Positions 48,715 to 59,043 of a stretch of DNA of 64,000 bases are shown in pieces. The notes under the pieces were generated by a model. It was given only the letters and a program-made list of their open reading frames with translations, did no database searches and was not told the DNA's origin. Origin of the DNA: Desmodesmus armatus (lineage: Eukaryota; Chlorophyta; Chlorophyceae; Sphaeropleales; Scenedesmaceae); the NCBI GenBank assembly GCA_007449985.2, contig VIIQ02000086.1, positions 124,001 to 188,000 on the forward strand. Reading direction: 5' to 3'. Each line of letters starts with the position of its first letter. The first letter of the stretch is position 1. The position numbers were made by a program, and so were the translations under genes.

Positions 48715-51700
48715 ATGCGGTTGAAGGGGCAGTGCAGGCGCTGGCAAGCGTGCTGGTGCTGCCTGCTTCTCGTCCTGGGGCAGCATGCAGCACTAGCGCA
48801 GCTAAGCAAGCCGGTTGCTGCAGACAAGCACTGGGCGGACCAGACAGACAACAAATACCTGCAGCGGACTGCAGACAATGACAGGGATGACACCCAGTAA
48901 GTGTGCCTGCTGCCACTATCACTCTGCACGTGGCTCCATGGGCACTAGATCACCCATACTTCACATGCTCACACAGGTTTGAGGAGTTTGCTGCAAACGG
49001 CGCTAAGATATGTCCGCTGGACATTGAGCTGAAGTGGATGACTGAGGTGTCCTCCAGCGTGTATGCCACCCCGCTGATCACAGACCTTTATGCTGATGGC
49101 CGTAAGGACATCATCGTGCCAGGTGCGTGTGTGTTGGTGTGTGTGTGCCTTCTTTATGTGTTATCTGGTGCACACCCTGCAATGCAGTCCAAGGCAGCCG
49201 AACCCAACATTTTGTTTTGAAGGCCCAACATGCCCGTTGTGCTGTCTGACCCCTTGGGCCTTGCTCTCTGTGCCCTGTTGCGTTCACCTCGCTGGCATGA
49301 CCACCTGCGGCTTGACCAGTGTCGGGTGCTGCTGGCTGCACAAACACATTCGGCCTCTGAGCTGCTTGGCAGTCTGTGGCTGTGTGCAGGTTTTGTCCAC
49401 TACACGGAGGTGTTGGAGGGCCCTGATGGGGCCAAGGCACTAGGCTGGCCAGGCTTCCACCGCTCCAATGTGCATGCCTCACCCCTGTTGTATGACATTG
49501 ATATGGACGGCATACGGGACGTGATGGTCGTAACATACGACGGGGAGGTGGTGTTCTTCAAGGACAATGTGAGCACAGGGTGCTGTTGCAGCAGGGACTC
49601 TTTAGGCAGCACCGGCTTGCAGTGCCGCCTCGCTTGGCAGCAGCAGCCAACATGCAGCAGCTGCCTCACAGAAGCAGTGATGGCTGCACCAGTCTGGCAG
49701 GGCCGGCTGCGCCAGGCAGCTTGCATGCCTTCCTTGCCACCCTAGCGCTGCTGGCATGCCCGCGCCGTGCACGACAGACAGAGTCCTAATCCAGTTGCTG
49801 CTGTTGTTTGCATGCATGTTGCTATGTTTCACTCACAGGGTGAGCAGCTGCTGGATCGCCTGTACATCCCTCGCCTGCGTGTGCGCAAGAACTGGTATGT
49901 GGGCCTCAACCCCGACCCAGTTGACCACTCCCATCCAGACATCGGCAAGGCAGAGGGTGCTGAGAACCCCTTTGACCATGCAGCGCATGCTGCACAAGCC
50001 GCTCACAAGGCGGCAGCAGTACATGCCACACCCAGCCATGCAGGGCATGCGCCAGCTGGCCATGCGCCCCAGCTGCCGCACTCTCCACCACCGCCGCCAC
50101 CACAGCAGCAACCAGCGAAGCCAGCAAGCATACCAACGCAGCCGCTGCCGCAAGGGCAGCAGCATCCGCAGCAGCAGGGTCAGCAGCAGCCGGCAGGGAA
50201 CGCACCTGCCTTGCCAAAGTCCCCTCCACCTCCTGTCGTGCAGCAGCAGCCACCGCACCCTCCAGCCCAGCAGCAAGGAACGGCCCAGCAGGCACCCGCA
50301 ACTCAGCAGGCAGCAAGCCAGCAGCCAGCGCAGCCACCTCAGGACATGTCTGCTGTGTTGAAGGTGAAGGAGCGCATCGACAATTATGCCAAGCAGTTTG
50401 GGCAGGTGAGCTGGCGGCAGCATGGTCAACCTGCCTTTGAAAAAAAAACTTGCCTTGACAGCAGGCAGCACAGGTGCAACTCACAAGCGCCTGTGACTGC
50501 AGGTGCAAGGTACAAGTGCAGCCTTCTGTGCAGGGACTGTTTGTGAAGCGTTGGTTATGTGGCCTGCCAAACAGTATCCAGAATAAGCCGGGCCAGTTAT
50601 GCTGGACGTCGCATCTGTTCTTGCGAGCGTCTTGTTGCAAGTCATCTTGGTGTGTCTACTGCTGCGTTGGTGACTGCAGGAGGCTGCCAACAAGGAGCTT
50701 GACACACTGCGGCACATCAACAAGCCCATGTATGAGGCCGTCACTGCCATGATTGCACAATCAAAAGAGCTGGAGCAGTTGGCAGCAGGGGCACAGCCAC
50801 AGCAGGCACAGCAGCCGCAGGTCCAGGCACAGCCGCAGCAGCAACCTCAACACCACCAGCGACGGCTGATGTCTGTTGAGGACAGCAGCAGTGGTGATGA
50901 CAGCAACCTAGTGGAGCCCTTCGCGTTGTCAACAGACAGCAGCGGCTCTGCCAGGCATCTCCTGCAGGACAGCCATGGGCATGCTGCTGGCTCAGCACAA
51001 GGTCCTGCAGGCACCACCACAGGCAGCAACACCGCAGGAGGGAGCGCACCCACCATCCCAGGGGTGGAGGCGGATCCCAGCCATGCAGGTCTCACCCAAG
51101 AGGCACTGGACAGTTTCAAGGTCTTTGAGGATGTGCCTGTGGATGATGCAGCTGGCCAGGGTGGTGTTGCTGACGGCCTGCCACCTGCTGATGCTGTGCT
51201 GGGCGGTGTGCAGGGTGGGGATGGTGCAGGGGTTGGTGGTTGGGATCAGGGTGTGAAGAGTGACGCGGATCTGGCGCAGGAGGAGCATCACACTAAGGAC
51301 CTGGATTATGATGAGCTGGGGGATTCATGGAAAGACATGTGGAAGGGTGAGTGTTGCAGAACCAACTGCCAGCACAGGCATAAAGTGCTGTAAGTCTTTG
51401 AGTAGCCCAGAGGGAGTCTTATGTGTTAGCGCTGCCTGGTCCAATCTCAAGCGGCATTGCCACTGCTGCTTGAACAATGAGTGCCAGGTTTCAACGTCAT
51501 GTTTATCGCCTGTTAGTGAGGAGCGCTTATTGGCTTTGCTGCACAAGCAACCCCCTGCCTGAAGAGCTGGCATGCCCCATGTCAAGCTTGCTCCCTGTGC
51601 TGCTGCTGTCTGTGCCCAGCAGGTACCGACACACAGACCGTACCAGGAGGCAGCGACACTCCCACCACAGGAGGCAGCCTGCCAGCTTGGAATGATGAGA

Positions 51701-54700
51701 GCTTTGTGCAGGTGGGTGCATAGACAAGCACTGACACCTCACAGCTTTTGACACCTCACAGCTTAGGCTCATGTCAGAGCTGCTTTTGCCTGGGCAACGT
51801 TCCACACTTGCCTCAGCTTGTCACGCAGCGCTCATTTGCTTTACACCTGTGTGTGCCAAATTGAGGCGCTAACAAGCCCTCCCGCTCCCCCCCCCCTTCT
51901 GTCATGCTGCATGCAGGCCGCCCATGAGCAGGATGGGGGCTTCATCTATTTGGATGCGCATGTGCTGTGCACCCCTGCCATTGCTGATATTGATGGTGAC
52001 GGCCAGGAGGATCTTGTGCTGGCTGTCAGCTACTTCTATGACAAGTAGGTTGACGCAGCAGCTGCTGCCTCCAACACTCCCCCTGATGAGGCAAACGTCT
52101 GGACGTCACCGTCTGCAGTGCCTCTACTGAAGTCTCTGTGCTCTCATGCAAACTGCTGCCACACAACAGCCATGAGTTTGTGGTCCAGTGCGCTGTAGGC
52201 TGACATGCAGACCTGTTTGCATTGTATAACACAACACACTCCTTGGATGGTGAGATGGCTTATGCATTGGCTGAGTGCACTCCCTGTGTCTACACAGATG
52301 CCGTGAGTTGATTTTGGCCGCTTGAGAGATGGTTATGTGGCATTGATGCATGTACCACGATGGACGGCGGGTAAAACACAGCTGTGCAGGGACCAGCTGA
52401 GTGTACAGCCTGTGCACTGCCCAGGGCAGTCCTGTTTGTTAATCCTTGGGCACTGGGCCGGCTGCTGCAGGGAGTACTACGATGATCCTTCACATGCCAG
52501 CGAGCTGCAGGGGGTGGACAAGGAGAAGTATGTTGCAGGTAGGTTTGAGTGCTGAGTGGCTGAGTGGCTGGCAGCAAATTCAAGACAGTCAGGGTTGGGA
52601 CATGTACATTGTTGCCTCGATGCGGCTTGTACTACAACCTCATTGAGGCCACAATGCGTGTGTCCCGACCCTGTATGTCTTCAATTAGTAGTGTGGCGTG
52701 GGTTTGGCGGCTGTGTTGTGGGTTTGGTTGTGACTGTGTCATTGTGGCGATGATGAGACAAGGGCCAGCAAATGCTGCCAGACTGACTAGCGGTGCTATC
52801 TATGAATTGTGCGTGGGCACTCGCTGTTGACAAGAACCCAGAAGGACGCATTGAGCCACAAGTTGTGTGTGTCGAACGCCTAGTCTGTTGAGGATCTGAA
52901 GTTTTTAGGTGTGAGTTGAACTTGTCCTGTCGGGTCCCTTTTTGCTACAGCCCAGGAGCCCTTGGATATGTACCAGCACCAACCCGGTGCAGCATGTGCA
53001 GCAGTGTGTCCTCTTTTTTTTTGACATGTGCACCCTGGCTATGATGAACAACACATTGCGCAAGGGCGCTGAGGACCTCTCAAAGCGTGTCGAGGGTCCA
53101 ACCACTGATGTACAAACACGCTATACAACCTGAGCCAGGGTGCATACCAGCATTACCTGACTGTTGATATGTGTAGAGAGTATTAGCTGCTGGAAGCTTC
53201 CTGGGCATATGCCCACTGCGTTGTGGGCTCCTGCATGCCCCCTGCCATGCCAACCCCTACTCCTTCAACACCTGTCAGCATAAAAACATGAGCCGGTTGC
53301 GCAGAACACGGTGACTCGTGTTCACATCATCGACACGTATGGGTCATAGATTCTGTGTCTGCCTGCTGACTGTGCAGGTGGCATTGTCGTGTATGACCTG
53401 CGCACCAAGCTGTTCAAGTGGCAGCAGCACCTGGACCTGACCACCACCACCACGAAGTTCACGGCCCACATGTTCAGCAGCCCCACTCTGGTGGACTTGG
53501 ATGCAGACGGCAAGATGGAGATCATTGTGGGCACCAGTGTGGGCTTTGTATACGTGCTGGACCACAAAGTGAGTCATCAGTAGGTCATGCAGCTTACTCA
53601 GCAGGCTCAGAAGCATCATGCATCAGGCAGGCTGTGTCTTGAAGCATGCTGTGTCACATGCATCCGGATTGGTCTCATGCGCTAAGGGGAATGAAGCTGT
53701 GCAGCTGTCAGCTGTTATTGCCAGAAGGATCAAGTGTGCTGACAGGCCTTGCACTGCGCTGGTGTTGCTGCCGCTGTTGCTGTTGCTATTGTTCAGGGCA
53801 ACACCCGTCCAGGCTGGCCGGTGCAGATGGGTGAGGTTCAGGGCCAGGTCTTGGTTGCTGACCTCAATGCAGACGGCAACATGGAGATATTCGCAGGTGA
53901 GGGTGCACACTTGTTTCCTACTGCAAGGAACTCTTGGGCTGCTGAGGCAGCCAATGCCTGAGTTGGAGGACCCAGAGCTTGTTGTGTGGCTACTGTGACT
54001 TTGGTGGGTTCACCCTGGGTTGTCGTGGCGCTTGCATGCATGCACTGTACAGAAGCATTCTTGCTGCAGGCTTCGGATGGTGTGGTGTGACTGTCAGGGG
54101 TGCTGGTTGCGCTTTCAGCACAGCTGTTGTCACCACTGCCGTACATGCTGTTGACCCCATCTGGACACATCATATGCAGGTGACACCCTGGGCAATGTTG
54201 CTTTGCTGGACATTGATGGCAAGGAGATCTGGGAGAAGCATGTCAAGTCCATGCTGGGACAGGTGGGTCCTGTGGCGGTTGTGGCAGCAGGCGCTTCAAG
54301 AGACATTGGCCTGGCCAACCCTGTGCCACGTTTTCTTACGTCTGCATGTGCGCAGTGCATGATCGGGAGCAGGGCAGGCAGCAGGTGGTGCTTTGGATGC
54401 AGTAGGGCAATGCCGTCAGTGATCCTCGCGCACAACATGCCTTGGTGGTTGCTGTTGCATTCTGCAGGGTGCTGTGGCTGGTGACATCGACGGTGATGGT
54501 CTGCTAGAGATCGTTTTCGGCACTTTGGATGGTCGAGTCCACGCCATACGAGGCACCGACGGCAGCCCCATCGCCAACTTCCCCTTCCAGACTGGCTATC
54601 GCGTCCAAGCCCAGCCCACCATCGCACCCCTGGACCCCCACACCCCCAGTGTACAGCACATCTTGGTTATGTCGTTTGATGGCTTCCTGTATGCCATCAA

Positions 54701-55788
54701 TGGCAAGTCTGGCTGTGCACATGCTGTGGACATTGGGAGAACAGCTACTCGGCTGTGCTTGTGGACGACGTGTGTGGAGACGGCAATTTGGAGCTGCTGG
54801 TGTCCACCATGAATGGCAACGTGTACATGCTACAGACGCAGGCGCCATACCACCCCCTGAAGACCTGGCCGTCGCAGGTGGGTGGGGCTGCATCGATATG
54901 GGTTGCATGCATTTTCGACATCTGTGGGGGTGCTGGTGCTGGGCATCACTGTGGTGCGTGCATGCAATTGTGTGGATGTGTGGGACGGCTGGGGTTTGTG
55001 GCACGAGCGGGCCTGAGCATGCTGACAGTGGGTCCTGCCATGACAGCAAACACAGGGTTTTGTTTGAATCCTTCACTAGCCGCTGCTGCTGTGTGTTGCT
55101 TTGCGCAGGTCCAGGGAGTGAATGGGTTGGTTGCGCGCTGGAACCACCTAGGGTTGGTTGCAACCCCCACGTCACGGCAGCTCAGGGATGTGGCAGGCCA
55201 ACTGTTGCAGGTGGGTGACATGTGTCTTGCAATGTACAGCCAAGCTATGGCGTGCTGACAGTCCGCTGAACGAACCTACTCTGAGTTACACAGCGGTCAG
55301 CGTGCAAGTCATCACCTCACCAGCAACACGATTTCCTGTGCTGTGCCGTCCTTTGTTGTGCTGTGCTGTATCTGCAGGTGCAATTGGAGGTGACTGATCA
55401 ACGGATGCTGCTGGAGCACGGTTTGCCTGTGGACAACCCTCCTAGGGGTCCCTACAACGTGACAGTGCTGCTCAAGGGTGTGGGCATTGCTGAGATGAAC
55501 TCAGGACCACAGCCTGTGATCGGGCTGTCTGATGTGTTGCCAAAGCCAGGCAAAGCGATCGTGCAGTTGCCATGCCCCAAAACCCGGACTACTTCAGCAG
55601 TGCATTTGGATCTTGTGACAAAGCACAAGCTGCATTATGAGGATGAGTTTGTTGTCAGCTTTCATATGCACTTCCACAAGCTGTTGAAGTGGCTCATCGC
55701 CCTGCCGCTGCTGTGTATGGCGTTGGTGGTGCTGGTGGTGGGGCAAACTGTAGGCTATGGTGAGAGTAAGAACTATCACCTTGGATGA
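48715..55788 (+). CDS. DEX1: DEX1-like FG-GAP membrane protein (frameshift in exon 12)
   Basis: Fourteen exons: 48715-48896, 48977-49122, 49390-49568, 49839-50405, 50680-51346, 51623-51711, 51917-52044, 52471-52538, 53378-53568, 53797-53896, 54180-54262, 54468-54877, 55109-55210, 55378-55788; about 1107 aa if the frameshift is discounted. Signal peptide ([15 protein letters not shown]), then DEX1 landmarks: [50 protein letters not shown], a long Gln/Pro-rich insert, and FG-GAP calcium-loop motifs DIDGDG, DLDADG, DLNADG. A single membrane span near the C-terminus ([17 protein letters not shown]) follows [11 protein letters not shown]. In Arabidopsis DEX1 is needed for exine formation; the algal role is unknown, perhaps cell wall or secretion. 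Exon 12 is one base short (410 nt) after HAVDIG near 54737. A final splice (donor after 55759, acceptor 55863) could give another C-terminus ending GYGINEWV at 55882. Confidence 0.88.
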
Positions 55789-55837
55789 GACTCATTTTGT
55801 GGCTGTGTATGGGTGTGTGTGTGTTCTCACCCAATCT

Positions 55838-55842
55838 TGTAA
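55838..55842 (+). terminator. TGTAA polyadenylation motif after DEX1
   Basis: TGTAA lies 50 bp after the DEX1 read-through stop (55788) and upstream of the possible last-exon acceptor at 55863. Use of this site would fix the unspliced C-terminus; skipping it would allow the alternative tail. Confidence 0.4.
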
Positions 55843-55882
55843 CCATACGGGCTTTGTGACAGGTATCAACGAATGGGTTTGA

Positions 55883-56412
55883 ATGGCACGGGCCCAAATG
55901 GTACTACTGACTCTGTGAGCCCCTCACGTTCAGCAGTTCTTGAATCGCGCATCTTGTCAAGTGGCTGGGACTCACAGTCACAGTCTGCATGTTGGTTAGC
56001 ATGATCCAGCCTCGCAACATGGGCCTCCCAGTTGCAGGCATGCGTGTGTCACTCAGGTATGTACAGGTGTCTGCCAGCACTTCTGACGGCACTAGCCGAC
56101 CTTAACCATCCTGGTTGCCGTGCACCCGTTACACTCTTTGTTTGCAGCATGCTGCTGGGTGAAGTATCGTTGTGCACTGATACTCTTGCTCTCTGCAGCA
56201 GTTTGCGCAAAGGGTCTGATGGTATGCAGGTGATACTGTCAGAAATGCACAAATACCTATTGTGCAATCAGCACATGTTGACCTTTACACACGCCACCGG
56301 ACAAGTTGCAAATACCCCATGCAGTGCTGCTTGCTGGCAATTCTCACGAAAAGCACAACCACAATACAGCCCAACTCAGTTACCAACTGTGGCACTGCCA
56401 ATGGCATGTCTT
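55883..56412. other. convergent intergenic region (DEX1 / SDR 3' ends)
   Basis: 530 bp, no coding exon seen. TTACA at 56129-56133 (TGTAA on the minus strand) is a plausible polyadenylation signal for the SDR gene, about 280 nt past its stop. Confidence 0.45.
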
Positions 56413-58712
56413 TCACCAGGGCAAAGTTGCGTCAGTATCTGCCGCCCAATAACGTCCACTGTTTTTCATGTCTAGCTTGCTGGTGACGTAGCTGCAGATA
56501 CTGGCTGCCGACTGTTCCACGCTGATGGTGCCTGCTGCTAGCTTTGCCTCATCAGACACCCCTCTGGCAATACACAGAGACCTGAGCATGTCGGTGTGCA
56601 CCTGCAGGCACAGGAGAGTCGGTTGCACAACATGTCGGGCCCCTTGCTGACTTGCTATTCGGCACGTCATGCATAGGTGCATTGCCTTCGCTCTTGCCAT
56701 GTCTCAGGTGCTGCTTGGCGCAACGGCGCGAATACTACAGCATGTGATGGAGAAGGGGCTGTGGCTCAGTGAGGGTGGGCATGCCTTGACCTGGGACCAT
56801 GGAGTGTTGAATCTAAGCAAAATCTGCACTCAGCTGTTGCCGGCCCCATATGGGGCCGGTATGCATGTTTGCAGCAACCAAGAGCACTCGGCAACTCACC
56901 GGTCCAGGGTGGATGATACCAACAGGGATCTCCTGTGCTGCCAGGTCCTCTGCCAGCAGCTTGCCTGCCATGTTGAGGGCCGTCTTGCTCATACGGTAGC
57001 CGTACTGCAACAACAGCAAGGACAGAGTTAAGTTTGCTGCTGGGGTAAGAGCACTGCGTACCAACATCACCGACTTCTTGAGGTGGGTTTACCACAAGTG
57101 AGAGAAGCACAGTCAGCCCTGCCAGGTGTTGCTGCAGCTGTGGTGCTACGTGGTAGGCTGCATGTGACGGTCACAACACGTGGCAGCAAACTTGACATAG
57201 TCGATCAAGCATTAGTGCTTCTGGCCCCAGCACTTACCAGGCCACCTCCTGGGGGGATGTCCTGCGCCCCCTGTGAACCCATCTTGCTGCTGAGGAGCAC
57301 CACCTGCATACAGACCACATGATGCAATACAGTCAACCTGCAAGCTTGAAGGAGTGAGACACACCGTGTGCATGCATGCCATGACCATGTCACAGACCGA
57401 ACCAATTCAATGAATGCGCATTCATTGCTGAGTCAATGAATGCGCATTCATTGAATGGTCACAGCAAGTTACCTTGGAGTGGCCTCGCTTGAGCAGGGGC
57501 AATATAGACTTGACAACCCTCAGTGGACCAACCGTGTTGATCTGCAGCAACACACAGCGACAGGCAACCATGATGCACCCACACAGCCTGTCAGGTGCAG
57601 CACCGAGTCGACGCTCAGCAAAGCACCACACATGTGTACACACCTTGTTCACAACTCAGTTTTCATGGCATGATGAACTTCAGCCATAGGCTGGCAACTG
57701 CACCCACACGACCTGTCAGCTAGCGGCGTACAGCGCAGAACGCTGACGTGCACATCCTGATTGAAGTTCAGTTGGTTTGCTGCCTGCCATGCCTGCCAGT
57801 CGATCCATTGCTGCCTGCAACAAACCAACACTTCAAGGTGGCACCTGACCACCCCAGCATTCAGCGGATGTCCAGTGTCTCACCTGCCAGTGCTTGTCCA
57901 GGTCATCAAAGTCGAGGTCCTGCAGGCTGTCAAGCTTCTGATAGCCAGCACACACAACCAGCAGATCCACCTGCACGCCCACACGCCAGCAACTTGGAAG
58001 GTGCATGAGCAACTCGGCACCACCCACTAGGTGTGTTTGCTGAGTTGCAGCAGCTGCACTCAGAACATCCATTCCACCTATGCTAGTGTGATGTGTCTTA
58101 CACTGGTGCATGTGTAAGCTGCACGCATGGGTACGCAATGCGCATTGGTAGGGGGTTGCATGCCACGGCGATTGTAGGGTGCTGCGTGCAGGCAATTGCA
58201 TTCTTACAGAATGAAGAAAGGCGCACCTTGAGGCCCCCCTGCAGTGCTGCATGCAGAGCCTCTAGGCTGCTAGGCTGGCACACGTCAACCCCTGCACACA
58301 GCATGCGAGGGCAAAAGCAGGCTCAGGACAACCCAATGCAAGGGTAGAGCACAGTGCGCGAGTCCAGTCATTGATGACCAACCCCTGATGGGAGGCACAG
58401 CCTGCGCCTGAAGCAGCTGCACGCAGTTATCAGAGTTGCATTGGCTCTGGCCTTGGGTCCCACCTGTGACCACCTTCACCTGGAGCGCATCCAGCTCTGG
58501 TGTTGTGGTTCGACAGGTGGCTAGGACGTCATATCCTGCAGCTTTCAGCACCTGGCACAGCTGCATTCAAGAGGAAGGAAAGGGCTCAGGTTGACCTGCT
58601 ATGGAAAGCAGCTGCCCCAACAGCATCCAGACCAGCTTCCACTCACCCCCAACCCAATGCCCTTGTTGGCTCCAACCACAACTGCAACACCATGCTGGCC
58701 CAGGCTACCCAT
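56413..58712 (-). CDS. short-chain dehydrogenase/reductase (CsgA/C-factor-like)
   Basis: Eight exons: 58712-58647, 58560-58464, 58291-58227, 57970-57884, 57541-57473, 57303-57238, 57004-56900, 56601-56413; 247 aa, phases closing. Classical SDR features: dinucleotide site VVVGANKGIGLG at residues ~11-22, VCAGYQ in place of NNAG, INTVGPLRVVKSILPLL helix, catalytic Ser in VVLLSSKMGS, Tyr/Lys in YRMSK, and HPGPVHTDM after the active site. Length and pattern fit the small cytosolic C-factor/CsgA-like SDRs. The Arg after CR in VLATCRTTTPE suggests NADP(H). Substrate unknown. It is divergently paired with the L-galactose dehydrogenase gene, 331 bp away. Confidence 0.88.
57407..57453. repeat. duplicated palindrome in SDR intron
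   Basis: The perfect palindrome aatgaatgcgcattcatt, with flanking tc and g, occurs twice (57407-57427 and 57433-57453) separated by five bases, within the intron 57304-57472. Confidence 0.9.
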
Positions 58713-59043
58713 TCTGTGATGCTGTGCCACAAAGCTGGAGTGAGTTGCGGAGTCCGTTTCAGAAGTGGAAAAATGCACAAGGCCTGAAAAGCAAAACTGC
58801 CAGCCACACCGCGCTTGTCCAAGGTCGACGGTTGATCATGTGGTTGCGCCCCCCTTGCCGTGACGTCATCGACCAGACTCATCCCCTTCACACTTGTACT
58901 TTTCACGGAGCTTTTGAGTATATATCGCGACAAATTGACGCGAAGTTACCTTCGACCAGTCTCCGGCCAGTGCAGTTGCAGCAGCGAGGACAGAATCTGC
59001 CGCTTCCATAACCAGCCATATTCCACTGTGTGAATCAAGAACT
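58713..59043. promoter_or_regulatory. SDR/GalDH bidirectional intergenic region
   Basis: 331 bp between two divergent ATGs, containing a short AT-rich tatata stretch at about 58919. Both oxidoreductases may be co-expressed from here. Confidence 0.5.

Noticed and set aside
49833..50640. Long minus-strand open frames opposite the DEX1 Gln/Pro insert
   Set aside because: Same cause: repetitive CAG/CCA codons of DEX1 exon 4 leave the antisense frames without stops. No motif or splice structure supports them.
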